Source: Linum tenue
Lineage: Eukaryota > Streptophyta > Magnoliopsida > Malpighiales > Linaceae
Direction of reading: 5' to 3'
DNA length: 64,000 nt
Assembly (NCBI GenBank): GCA_946122785.1
Contig: CAMGYJ010000003.1
Span: forward strand, 6,794,032-6,858,031
Below, one piece after another: positions 34,867-46,850 of this stretch (position 1 is the first letter of the stretch; each line of letters opens with the position of its first letter). Under the pieces are notes generated by a model. The model saw nothing but the letters and a program-made list of their open reading frames with translations. It searched no databases and was not told the origin of the DNA. Both the position numbers and the translations under genes were made by a program.

Positions 34867-35941
34867 AGGAAAATCAAATCAATTTGAATATATGCAGATT
34901 GTTAGCCACTACTGTGATGGTTTTCTGAGATGGATTGGATATACTGTAGGAAGTTATATATCATACTTTTACTAGCAACCCACTTATGAATGGGACATCC
35001 ACAGACCCTGAGCATGCAAGAAAGATCTAGAGTACTTATAAATACTCGATTCTAAAGGCTATAATGATATCATAACAAGTCCCATTCAAAATTCAAGTTA
35101 AGAAGTGAAAGAAGGATGAGCATAGTTGCGAAGAATGAGAATGTTGAGAAGAGTTAGGGTTGTGATGTCCATTCCATTCATGGGTGTCATACACTGGAGT
35201 GGAGGATGAGAAAGGAGGAATGCTTTCCAACCAGCACATTGCACATTATTGAACATGACACGACAATAGCACTTTTTGTTTCTGGGTACTTCTTACCCTT
35301 CTAATTAAAGACCCATTCAAAATTCAAGATCCACCATGAGAATGATGAAGAGTATAGCTCGCTCAGGAGCCGGGGGTACCCCTGGTTGAGGAGAACCCGC
35401 CGGGATCTGGAAACACATCGTTCTAATGACCCCAGAAATCGCACCAAACTTCCAGCAGCAAGAGAAGGTAACGAACCTGAATCTTCTCGCAGAAGTCGCG
35501 CCTGTTGAAGAATGAAAGATGAACCGCTCACCCTCACTTCCGTCGCCGCCAAGATCAGCAGCTCGCCGGCAAGATCAGCCGCTCGCCCTCCTCTGGCCGG
35601 GAAATCGAAGGAGTTCTATCGCGGAGGTAGGTTGGGGAGAGCCATCACGATTTGATTCGAAGAATGAGGTAGGTCTGTGAAAATGTGGTGAAGGGTAAAA
35701 TTGGATCAACGAAAAATAAGCAAGGACACGCTGGGCATAAACAATAAAATTGGAGCCGAATTTTAAAATACCTGGGGGTGACCGGCTATTTCTAATTCCG
35801 GGCTGGGCCGGATTTCAAAAACCGGCATGGACCAATTCCTGCATTATTGGACACCAACCCAAATAACATAATTTATTAAAATCCTTGATGGACCAGGATT
35901 TGGGCCAATTCCCTATCCAGATTTCTGGATCCAAACGACCC
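34867..35941. mobile_element. Upstream part and right end of the Harbinger remnant
   Basis: No gene is supported. The right end GGATCCAAACGACCC (35927-35941) is followed by TTA and looks like a Harbinger inverted repeat (GGGTCGTTTGGATCC on the minus strand). I found no matching left end, so the element is incomplete. The frame at 35301-35552 on the minus strand is not recognisable. Confidence 0.4.
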
Positions 35942-36362
35942 TTAGAAGAAAAACATGATTCATAAAAAAGTCAGCAAACCTTCCTCCAAAAAAACAAAAA
36001 AACAAAAGCTAGCAGACTCCGAAACCCAGAAAATACCTAGCAACCCCCAATCCATAAATTGATGGTGTTTGCTCTGACCAAACCAGATCGAGTCGCTTCT
36101 GTCCCTTGCCTTCCTCCTTCCCCCCTTCAAAAATAGCCTTGGATGGAGCTCAAAGCCGAGGGGAATCTGGGCGGCAGTCGAGGGGAAGGATATCGACATC
36201 TAAGGTCTTTCATAGATCTGCTTTTCTGCGGCAGGGGAGACCAGGAAGGCTGTCGGAGTCGATGCATGCTGGGGAAAATAGATCGTCGGCGGCTCAATAT
36301 CGGGGCTGCACATTGTCAGGACTTCTCGTCACAAATTAGGGGATTTGGAGGCAATTAGTTGA

Positions 36363-37091
36363 TGTTGGGATTTTTAGTGGTGTGAATGGAAATAAAAGGG
36401 GAAAGTTTCAAGAGAGTCTCTTGAAGTACCATGTTGGTAAGATGTGGGAAGGCATGGCCTCGAATTCGATCGATTTGATGTAATATGTGGTTAATTGGTT
36501 AAATTGGTTTGTGTAACCAAATGAACCAAACTGAGTTGAACCAATTCGAACCGAACCGATATGGCGGTTGGAATAACCAAACCGGTCCAACTTCCATGAG
36601 GCCGAACCAATGCAATGGTTGAAATATTTTAAACGAACCAATGCAATAGTTGGGGTGTAACCACCCATATGAAGAGTTGCCTCCCTTCAATGCATCCCTT
36701 CAATTTCTATAAATAGCACTATACCCCCTCTTGTTTTAACCACGAGTTTTACATGGATTTTTCCCGGTACTGAAACTCTGCCAAAAATCCAAAACTAGTT
36801 TTTCTGCATTCTTTTCAAAGAGAAAATAGAGTCAAGTGTGGTTCTCGCCATTTCGCTGCGTTCGATGGTTTCTGGGGTTTGAGGTACCGCTACGCCGGAA
36901 AAGGTACGTCCTTTCTATCCTGGGAGGAATCATTCCACAACATTGGGTACTTGAGGGGAATAAGATTCATTAAGGAGAGATAGTGAATTCTATCGGCTAG
37001 GACGCTTGCATGTGTCTTTGCATGTTTTTCTTAATCTTATGTGTTTGCTTGTGTTGCAAGAAAATAGTATACGTGAACAATTTTCCCAACA
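36363..37091 (+). repeat. 5' LTR of the LARD-like element
   Basis: Direct repeat of 42067-42796. No obvious primer site follows immediately. A CGTATCAGAGA word, similar to an initiator-Met primer site, lies about 400 bp further on, near 37491. Confidence 0.88.
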
Positions 37092-37877
37092 ATCTTAAAG
37101 AATCTTAATTTTAGTGATTATTCCCGTATACTGTTTGGTTAATTTGAGAGCAACCTTCATTTTCTGTTCTTGCAACTTTTCCATTCGATGGTTCTCTATT
37201 TGTGTAACTGCAATTAGTGAAATTGGTACACGAGTCATTGAAGGTTGCCATCATGGTAATTAATTCCCATGCATGCGAAGTAAAATTGCAATGGAAAGAA
37301 GGAAAAGTTTTAGTTGGAACACTCTTTTCCTTCGGCTTAAAGGAAATTGCATTGGTTAATGATTATGATGACCGTTACAATTTACCATGGTAAAAAGGCA
37401 AGGTATGTATATACACACAGTTTGGTTAGTGATCAATTTGATTGATTAACCGTTATCTAAATTGTTCTTGGTTCCTACAATGGTTATATACGTATCAGAG
37501 ATTGAATGCTTATATATATATTATTATATATATTATCTATAAGTATGGTTATATGTATATTTATTGGAAAGAAGGAAAGGAACGAAGTTCCTGTACTTGC
37601 AGATGAAGGCATTTTTTTGAAAGCCACCATCCAACTTTTTGTTGGTTGTGATCTCGGTACTGTTTTGAATTTATGGACAGTTGCATGATTAATTGGATTG
37701 GAAGGACCTCTCGGTTCCTGTCCAGAATAGATAAAGCAATCTTTATCTAATATATTAGGTTGCTGTGTATATATGTTTGACAATTAAAGGAAAAACCTGG
37801 AACAATTAAGTTTTCATGGTTAATTGGATGACTTTGTGATCATCATTAGATGTACATATATGTGCATCGTACCTGGC

Positions 37878-37922
<45 letters not shown>

Positions 37923-37924
<2 letters not shown>

Positions 37925-38337
37925 TGCCTACTTCGGTGCACTCACAAAAATGGGTGCGTTCAATGCACTCAACTCAAAAACTAGTCTTAAGGTGTCGGAT
38001 GTTGAATTTTAATTTATAGAATCAGTGTAATATGATGATATAACGTATGATAACAACTAATTAGCCGATTACCCTAAGCCTTAGACCTCCAATTTTGAGT
38101 TCTATCCCTAAACCCCAAATTGTAAACCCTAACCGTAATCCTAAATCTCTAAACTCTAAATCCTTCAAATTAAAGTAAATCTTCAATGGTTTTTGTGCAA
38201 ATTCATGTGCGTTATTGTTCATCACATCATAAGTGATGATTGACATCATTTTTACATAAATCACATGTTTAAAATGATGGTTATGAAGTGAGTGCACTGA
38301 ACGCACCCAAAAAAGTGAGTGCACCGAAGACGCCACC
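37923..38337. mobile_element. MITE inserted in an AT microsatellite
   Basis: The element is flanked by (AT)n on both sides (37880-37922 and 38338-38361). The ends GGTGCCTACTTCGGTGCACT and, reversed, GGTGGCGTCTTCGGTGCACT are imperfect inverted repeats of about 50 bp. The interior has a few telomere-like CCCTAAACCC words but no array. It is non-coding. Confidence 0.75.
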
Positions 38338-38445
38338 ATATATATATATATATATATATACACGTTTGATATAATTGGTTATTGTAACCAATTATTGGTG
38401 CAAGTATGAAAACTGGAATTTTAGTTAATTCTTAGTTTGCTGTCG

Positions 38446-38733
38446 ATGACAAAGTATGATGAATTTGGTTTCATTAATGATATCAAATACTTTGTTGGCA
38501 TTTATGACGATACCGGAGATTTGCTATATAATGATATTGGTGGAGAACATCCAACCAATTATGATTGGTACTCAATGGGTCCCAATGTGGACGATATGGG
38601 CACCTATGTGGACTCGATGGAGAATATGGTGGAAGAAGAGGAAGTTGAGGAATCGAAGAACGAGGAGGAGTACTCCGACATAGAGATCGATGAATGCCTC
38701 TCTGATCCTGACTTCGACCCCAAGAATCCTTAG
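38446..38733 (+). CDS. Small acidic ORF in the LARD-like element
   Basis: A 95-codon frame starts at ATG 38446 (MTKYDEFGFINDIKYFVG). It is strongly acidic, with a run of Glu (VEEEEVEESKNEEEYSD) near its C-terminus and an end DPDFDPKNP. I recognise no domain. It is the longest plausible coding frame inside this element, but codon evidence is weak and it may be chance or the tail of a lost gag-like gene. Confidence 0.3.
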   Translation: MTKYDEFGFINDIKYFVGIYDDTGDLLYNDIGGEHPTNYDWYSMGPNVDDMGTYVDSMENMVEEEEVEESKNEEEYSDIEIDECLSDPDFDPKNP

Positions 38734-39524
38734 GATTCTTGTATATGTATTGTAATCTCCTTTGAGGAGTAGACATATGTATGCGTGTGTATATATACAT
38801 ATGGTATTAATATGTGTGTACCTATGTAAGTCGTGCATTTACATGATGAATAAAGGACAAATGTTCTTATCTCCCAAATGGAAAATTAGTTGTATAAAAC
38901 CTTATGAGTTTGTTTGGTTCCAAAATTAACCACAAAGTTTTAATGCTTTTATTGCATTGGTCCATTTCATTTTTGTGGCATGGATGAATGATAAATGTGC
39001 CAATTTAATTTGGACTTCATTCAAGGTGATGCATGAGATGATGGAAGTACTTATGATAATCCTTCATGGACTCTAAGTAACGGTGGTTTGGATAGTAGTA
39101 AACTATCTAGTGGGAGAATATGAACAATCATAGGTGTGTAAAACCTATGGAGTGTGGCAAGTGGGGACTTGTGAGTCAAGTCTATCTAAGCCAGAATGGT
39201 TGCAAACGTAATGTTCATAGTATGTTGGACATAGTTTGAAAAAGTATACCTCCAATGTGTTGGAGATGAAATTTGGTTAATGCACGTTTAAGGATTGCAT
39301 TACGAGATAGCTACAAGCGATAAGGAATTCTAGTTCCTGTGATAGTTGTGAAGACATGATAATTTATTTATCATGTATGTGGTTTAGGACTTGATCTTTC
39401 CTATGCCATGAGGGCAAGGAAAATGAAGCTATGATTGATCCTTATAGGGATTTAATAAGCTTGCCAAATGATGGTTGTCATCAAAATAAGCATTAGGTCA
39501 GAATTGTTTATGACCTATGATTAT

Positions 39525-39949
39525 TAGGGCTGGCTATTTGGACCGGGACCGGATGAAAAACCGGAAACCGGACCGTATAACCCGGACCGAGACCGGACCG
39601 GGACCGGATAGTAAACAATCCAATCCAATCTTTGGGCTTAGATTTGAGGTAAAAAACCGGATAAAGACCGGATAAGAGAGCTCAACACCCAAAACTTAAG
39701 GGTAATTTGCATAGACGGTCACAAACCTTTACACTTAGTACAAAACTTAACCAACTCCTCACCCTTTTAGGCCTTAGGCCACTCAAATTCCCACAATCTC
39801 AATATAAATCAAGACCGAATTGGGACCGGACCGGATCAAGACCGGACTCTATCCAATCCAATCTTCGGTCCTTATATTCTCAAAAAAACCGGACTGGACC
39901 GGATCAATTTGGGCCAATTTAACCGGACCGGACCGTATAGCCATCCCTA
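39525..39949. mobile_element. hAT-type MITE with 8-bp target duplication
   Basis: The 425-bp element starts TAGGGCTGGCTATTTGGACC and ends with the matching CCGTATAGCCATCCCTA. It is flanked by a perfect 8-bp duplication ATGATTAT (39517-39524, 39950-39957). The sub-termini are full of GGACCGG/CCGGACC words. It is non-coding. Confidence 0.9.
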
Positions 39950-40057
39950 ATGATTATCAACGTGAAGCTCATTGACAGAATTGTTTATGGTATATATAGA
40001 TATATATCATATTGAACTTAAAGTCTGGATTACTTATGGTATATTTATGAAGTTTAT

Positions 40058-40271
40058 ACCATTGGAAAGTAATTAGACAATTGAATTAGATATTCGTTTG
40101 AATTACTTGTGGTATATCATGTTACATATATGAAATGTCATTGGAAAGTAATTAGATGGGATTACCATTGGAAAGTAATTAGACAATTGAATTAGATATT
40201 CGTTTGAATTACTTGTGGTATATCATGTTACATATATGAAATGTCATTGGAAAGTAATTAGATGGGATTTC
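40058..40271. repeat. Tandem duplication, two 107-bp units
   Basis: The unit starting ACCATTGGAAAGTAATTAGA is repeated almost identically from 40165. Shorter echoes of TTGGAAAGTAATTAGA and TGAATTACTTGTGG occur on both sides, suggesting an older, more extended array. Confidence 0.85.
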
Positions 40272-42066
40272 CATTACTGGAATGCATCTGAATTACTTAT
40301 GACGTCTCAAGTTGTCTTGATCAATACCATTGGTAAGTAATTGGATGATTTTTCTAATAAAATCTGAATTGTTTGTGTATGCTAATCGAGTGAGATCATA
40401 CCATTGGTAAACAATTAGATACACATAGTGGTTGGCAAGTTCAATAAGTAAAACCATGAAAAATAAATGGGATTATTCCATGATGTTTGGCAAAGAGTAG
40501 AATTGTGGGGGAGAAGAGCCCATTGTTTCGGCTACTATCTCAAGACCCTACAATGGGACGCAAACCTATCCATAAGACAAAAGTGGAAAGGTAAGCGAAG
40601 TCATACTTGAAAGTATGAAGGTGTCCAATGAGAAAGTGAGAGTCCTTAAACCTTGTGGAGTTAACCCAGTCCAAGGGTATAACTTATGAGTAAACTCTAG
40701 CATATATTGACGTTATGTCAGAGGCTAGAATATTTATTGATGTTGATCCACTCTTCCCAAAGAGATGATTTTGACCATATACATGATAGTATATGAACAA
40801 CATTCCCCAAACCGTAAACGTTGGTTTCAACAACTATGGTGAAATAGTTGAAATGTGGGGGATAAATTGGGGAGAAGTAATGTGGAATGTCGCTTGGGTG
40901 ATTCTAAAGTGAAAGTGATACTTAGAAGTTTTGCGTAAACCCTAAGCCAAGTCATAAATGTCACTACATTTAAAGAGATACTTGTGAAGCTTAAGTACTC
41001 TAAGGTTAATGAAGTGGAGAGACTTCAATACCGTTGGCAAGTTTTATGATTATTGCAAGGCAATAAAATCAAGTCAAGCTCACAAGATGTGTAGTGAATT
41101 GAAAAGAGACGAGTCTTTGGTGTATTGTACCCAAAGGGAACTCACCGGATGAACCAAAAGGCAATCTATTAATGGATATGCATTTATGGTTAACGGGGAG
41201 CAGTATCTTGGAAAACGTCCAAGTTAAACTCTAAGACCGGTGAAGTTGAGTAGTTTGGCTCGCAAAGACTGGCGTTAATAAAACGCACTTGTGCACAAAA
41301 TTGTTATTGCAAGGGCTAGAAGTGTTATGTGAAAAATCTCGTCATTGATAATGGAAACATAACACTAAGGTCAATTTCTAGCGAAGTTATCTAAGTTGAT
41401 CATGTAGATCAAGTGATAACAAATGTGGGGCCCACCTAGAAATTTGTTAAAGCATCGAAGGGAATGGACTCGTGGTCTAGGACAAATCTTCATGGCGGTA
41501 ACTCTACCTAAGCAGGATTGGCAGACCCAACCTCTAGGTTCAAGGAGAAAACAAAGTTGTGAATGATGGTCCGACATTGTCAAATTATTCAAACTCCATT
41601 CTCATGATGAGACAATGTCCAACTATAAGGGTAAACCTAAAGATGGAAGGTTTTTAATGGTTTCTAAGTTTGACACAGGATGTGATCAAATAGTGTATTT
41701 TCGGAATACATGTTTAGAAATCACCTATGTGAGTGTGAAGTGGAGCCGCTTCAAGGAGAATAAAAGAAGGCCAGTTTTCTAAGCACTCATGAGACCAGGC
41801 GGTGTTCATGGCTGAAACGAACACAACAATGAGAACAAGTGAAAGGATAAGAGTTAGGTGTGTGACATATGTTGTCTTAGTATACAAGCAAAACCGACGG
41901 TTCAAAGATATCACATCTACCGATTGGTGAGTATACTCGATATATGTTCACTAAGGAAGGTTCAAAAGGAAACCTACCTATTCCGATGCAACTAATTCTT
42001 AGTCGAGAATCACCTGATTTTTTGCATAGTTTTTAAAGTACAACATTCTCCATTCATGTGGGGGAT

Positions 42067-42796
42067 TGTTGGGATTTTTAGTGGTGTGAATGGAAATAAA
42101 AGGGGAAAGTTTCAAGAGAGTCTCTTGAAGTACCATATTGGTAAGATGTGGGAAGGCATGGCCTCGAATTCGATCGATTTGATGTAATATGTGGTTAATT
42201 GGTTAAATTGGTTTGTGTAACCAAATGAACCAAACTGAGTTGAACCAATTCGAACCGAACCGATATGGCGGTTGGAATAACCAAACCGGTCCAACTTCCA
42301 TGAGGCCGAACCAATGCAATGGTTGAAATATTTTAAACGAACCAATGCAATGGTTGGGGTGTAACCACCCATATGAAGAGTTGCCTCCCTTCAATGCATC
42401 CCTTCATTTTCTATAAATAGCACCATACCCCCTCTTGTTTTAACCACGAGTTTTACATGGATTTTTCCCGGTACTGAAACTCTGCCAAAAATCCAAAACT
42501 AGTTTTTCTGCATTCTTTTCAAAGAGAAAATAGAGTCAAGGGGAGGTTCTCGCCGTTTCGTTGCGTTCGATGGTTTCCGGGGTTTGAGGTACCGCTACGC
42601 CGGAAAAGGTACGTCCTTTCTATCCTGGGAGGAATCATTCCACAACCTTGGGTACTTGAGGGGAATAAGATTCTGTAAGGAGATATAGTGAATTCTATCG
42701 GCTAGGACGCTTGCATGTGTCTTTGCATGTTTTTCTTAATCTTATGTGTTTGCTTGTGTTGCAAGAAAATAGTATACGTGAACAATTTTCCCAACA
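42067..42796 (+). repeat. 3' LTR of the LARD-like element
   Basis: Direct repeat of 36363-37091, followed by the GTTGA target duplication and then CACTA-interior sequence. Confidence 0.88.
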
Positions 42797-42801
42797 GTTG
42801 A

Positions 42802-43138
42802 TTCAGTTAGGGCTCTAGGGAGTTTGTGAGAGGGAAAGGGCAAGTGAGAGTGAGAGATCTCTGGTTTGTTTAAGGACTAAGAGATGGAGTGGAAGGAGAG
42901 GAGAGGAGAAGAAGAAGAGATGGTGAAAGGCTGTGGGAAGAGTAAACAGAAGGAGTGAGGAAGGTAGGTGGGCGCTAGGACCAATAAATGGGAGAGATTT
43001 TTTTATTGTGTTTTGAGAGGGATTGAGCGGCAAGAAGTGGGGAAACGGGCGCCCAGCCTGGCTATTGAAAATTTCCAATTTTTTATAATAACTAAATAAT
43101 TAAGAGGAAAAACAATAAAAAAGTGGAAATGGGAAACT
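42802..43138. other. CACTA interior, purine-rich
   Basis: This continues directly from 36357 once the LARD-like element is removed. It is a GA-rich stretch (GAGAGGAGAAGAAGAAGAGA). Together with 35945-36357 it looks like a gene's 5' region in antisense, but no coding domain is recognised. Confidence 0.35.
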
Positions 43139-43531
43139 TTGGGCGGCAATTGGTTGTCATGCCGGGGGCATGCCACCCGGTTCAACCTGGGTCGGTCATG
43201 AAACCGGCATGACACCACCGGTATGATCGGTATGTTCGACTTACACATTCTAAGTAAAATGACATCATTTTAATGAATTTAATAATAAAAAAAATAATTT
43301 ATTATTCATTTTATGAATGTAATAGTTAAAACTTTATGATATTTGTTGGATTGTAACTAAATTGTCCACAAAAATGTTTTATATATGATTAAATACATTT
43401 TTTTCCGTTGAATCAGTTGCCTTTATTGCCAAGTAACCAATACAACGAAGAGGGGAATAGTCATCCCCAAAGTCTCCAACAACCTGTCAAAACTCAAACT
43501 ACCTATCTGTATACTATCTCCTATAAAGCAA

Positions 43532-46500
43532 CTAAAGGAACCCCAGCCTCACTAAAGTATCACGAGCTACTCTATTCCCATATGTTAGAAACACCAACTC
43601 CTGTTTGATGAGCTCAGCAACCTGCCTTGGAGTGCGAATCGAAGCTCCAAAAACCACTCCACACCTCTCCTTCCAAATGAAAGCAATTAGAAGACACCAC
43701 ATAAGGGCCTGCCATTCCCCAAGGGGAGCCATCCCTGCCCGAGAATGAGAGTGAATCATAGCATCCCAGTCAGGAAACTGAAAAAGCCTACATCCCAATT
43801 CTGCAGCCAGGTCTTTTGCAAACGCACACTGGGTGAAAAGGTGATCCCTGCACTCCACTCCTTGTCTGCACAGTGGGCATTCAGTTGTGCTGATTTTCCC
43901 CCATTTCAGCAACTTGTCTCTAGTGGTAATAGCATTCTTCAAGATCATCCACACAAGTAAGCAGAAACGAGGAGGACAGTTACTACCCCAAACCAACTTA
44001 AACCATTCAACTCTAGGAGCCCTCTGTCGTAAGGTTTCCCAAACCCGACGGATGGAATAAGTGTCCATCTCTTTTGAATCCCAGTATACTTTATCATGCT
44101 TAACAAGAATCCATGGACGAACTACTGCCCTAAGCTTAAGAATCTTATGAAATGCCCAGGAACTACTATACTGCACCCTTAGCGCCCATAAATCACAATT
44201 CCTGCAAATGTATTCTTTTATCCATGCCGCCCATAAAGCCCCTGAGTTCATCAGAAATAACCAGATCATTCTACCTGTACAAGCTTGATTCCAGGCAAGT
44301 AGATCCTTTACCCCAAGTCCCCCTTCCCGTTTGGGGAGGGCAACCTGGTCCCAACCCACTTTTGCCTTACCTTCATCGTGCCCATGCCAGAGAAATTGAG
44401 AGCAGATTCTTTGTATTTTCTTGAGAGCTTGCTTCGGGAGAACAAACATTTGCATCCAGAATTGCACCATCCGCAGAATGACAGAATTAAGAAGCTGCAA
44501 CCTCCCTGCATAGGTGAGTTTTTTGGCTCTCTAAGATCTGATGCGTTTTGTAATCTTATCTACCAGACAATCCATTTCAACAGAAGAGAACTTGCCAGAA
44601 AGAAGGGGTAATCCCAGGTAACGGACAAGAAGTTTACCTTCTTGGAAACCAGTAAGAGCCAAGGCATTTTGTTTGTAGAGAACAGAATCACCACCAAAGT
44701 ATACCTCGCACTTGGCAGGATTACTATTAAGACCATATAGTTGATAGAAACTCTGGAGGACCCCTTTGACCTGCATAATGGCCTGAGCAGAACCCTTAGT
44801 AAAATTAAGCAAATCATCAGCAAAGCAGAGGTGGTTCAAAGCCACTCTCTTGCATTGCGGATGATAGGGGATAATCCCAGACTGCCCTGCCTCAGACAAC
44901 ATAGTTGACAACCCCTCCATTGCAATGGTGAAAAGGTAGGGTGATAATGGATCACCCTGCGTCACCCCCTTCCTGGCTCTGAAGAATCCACAGAGGCTCC
45001 CATTCACATTAATGCTATAATGAGCTGTTTGGAGACAACTTCTAATCCACTTTAAGAAAGTAGAAGGGAAACCCATACTATTCATCATGAAAAACAGATA
45101 CTTCCAACTCACTGAATCGAATGCTTTCACAATATCCACTTTAATATCATAACGAGAAGATAGAAAACGCCTATTATATCCACTCACCAATTCCTGAGCC
45201 ATCAATATGTTGTCCATAATACTCCTCCCCTTAATAAATGCAGACTGGGAGCTACTGATTATTAAAGGCATTATCCCCTTGATTCTATTAGTTTATACAG
45301 GAAATAGGCCTAAAATGTTTTAGGGTATCAGCATTTGGGATTTTGGGAAGCAAAGAAACAGCAGTGGAGTTAACTCCACTTGGAAGAATACCTGAACTGA
45401 AGAAGAACAGAATTCCCCTGATAAAATCTTCACCAATGATTCCCCAAGCCCTCTTGAAAAATCCTGCAGAGAATCCATCAGGGCATGGAGCCTTTTGTGT
45501 GTTCATACTAAACACCACTGCCCTAATCTCCTCCCCAGTAACATCCTGAATCAGAGCCTCACATTCAGCCTGTGGAATTTGCCTTGTAACCAGTCTCCTC
45601 ACCTCATCCTCACTTGGATTAATATCCCCATTAGCCTCACCCAACAGCTTTTTATAAAACCCAATTACTTCCTCAACAATCTGATCAGTTTGATATATCT
45701 CCTCCCCTGTATCCATGACTAACTTTCTGATTGCCCTCTTAGAATTGCGTATCTTTACTGCTTGATGGAAAAAATGAGAACTCTTGTCCCCCACAGTCAA
45801 CCAGGATACTCTGGATTTTTGCCAACAGAAGCTTTCATAGGCTTTAGAAATGTATTCATACTGCTCTGTAGCCTGCTTAACATCTGCAAAATGATCTGGA
45901 GTGGGGTCAGAGAAGGCAGCTATTTGTGCTCTGTGCAAAACAACTTCTGCTTCTTTTACTTGGTCCTGAAGATTACCATACACTTCCTTGTTAAACTTCC
46001 TCGGTGCTTTTTTCACCTCCTTCAGTTTCCCTTGAATGACCTGTAATGGATTCCCTGATACTGCAACCTTCCAAGCATTTTCCACAATATCCAAAAACAT
46101 CGGGTGCTCAGCCCAGAATTCAAAATATTTGAAGGGCTTTGGCATGGATCTGATTGGGGCAGTAGTACTCACCTGTACCCCACAATGATCAGAGAAGTGA
46201 GCAGGTATTACCTCAATAACATAGTCCTTAAATTTCTCAATCCAGTCAAGATTAACTAAGGCTCTATCAAGCTTCCGAGCTATTGGACGATCAACCTGTC
46301 TATTTGTCCATGTAAACTGAGGGCCTGTGGTTCTATAATCAAGCAACTCCATCCCATCAATCCAACTATTAAAATCCCCCATGCTAGTATTAGAGCTAAA
46401 CTGATTAGAAGTCTCCTCGGGTACTCTCACCGTATTAAAATCCCCTCCCACAAGCCATGGATAACCAGCAACTTTCACTTTAGCCAACTCTTTGTAAGTA

Positions 46501-46850
46501 AGGAGACGTTCTGCTTCATCATTAGAAGCATAAATTGCAGTTAAAAAGAAACTATCCTTATTCAGATCTTCCACCAGACAGTGCACAAAGTTCTTTCTAG
46601 GCTTCAATACCTGTAGCTTTATCTCAGGATTCCAGAACAACCAGACCCTTCCAAGTTTAGAACCAGTACATTGAATACACCTCTCCCATCCTGAAAACAC
46701 CTCTTCAACCATGTCCTGAGCCTTCTCAGCCTTTATTCTAGTTTCCAGAACCGCTACTACGTCTACTTGATTCCTACGAAGGACTTGCATCAAGTCCCTT
46801 TGTTTGGAGGTTTTATTAAACCCCCTTACATTCCAGAACAGGACTTTCAT
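43532..46850 (-). pseudogene. LINE ORF2: endonuclease, reverse transcriptase, zf-RVT
   Basis: ORF2 nicks the target and reverse-transcribes the element RNA. The ATG at 46850 overlaps the ORF1 stop (ATGA). The apurinic-type endonuclease spans roughly residues 1-230 (WNVRGFNK, VLETRIK, GGDFNTVR, FSDHCGV). RT follows with KAPCPDGFSAGFFK, FRPIS, QSAFIKGRSI, KVDIVKAFDSVSWKYL, GVTQGDPLSPYLF and the catalytic FADD in LCFADDLLNF. The C-terminus has KREGGLGVKDL and the zinc segment CPLCRQGVECRDHLFTQC. Two breaks interrupt it. Near 45271-45290 a short deletion with frameshift falls right after FRPIS. At 44531-44533 a TAG stands where relatives have Trp. Confidence 0.9.

Larger units (their letters stand above)
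36363..42796 (+). mobile_element. LTR retrotransposon without gag-pol (LARD-like)
   Basis: The LTRs are 36363-37091 and 42067-42796, both starting TGTTGGGATT and ending TTTTCCCAACA. A perfect 5-bp duplication GTTGA flanks the element (36358-36362, 42797-42801). The polypurine tract CATGTGGGGGATT precedes the right LTR, which sets the plus orientation. The LTRs have a TATA box (CTATAAATAG, 36708-36717 and 42411-42420). The 5-kb interior has no recognisable gag, protease, RT or integrase, only a small acidic ORF and several nested MITEs. By eye the LTRs differ at about 13 sites in 729 bp. Confidence 0.88.

Noticed and set aside
38100..38165. Telomere-like words CCCTAAACCC
   Set aside because: There are only a few degenerate copies within a MITE, no array; not an interstitial telomere.
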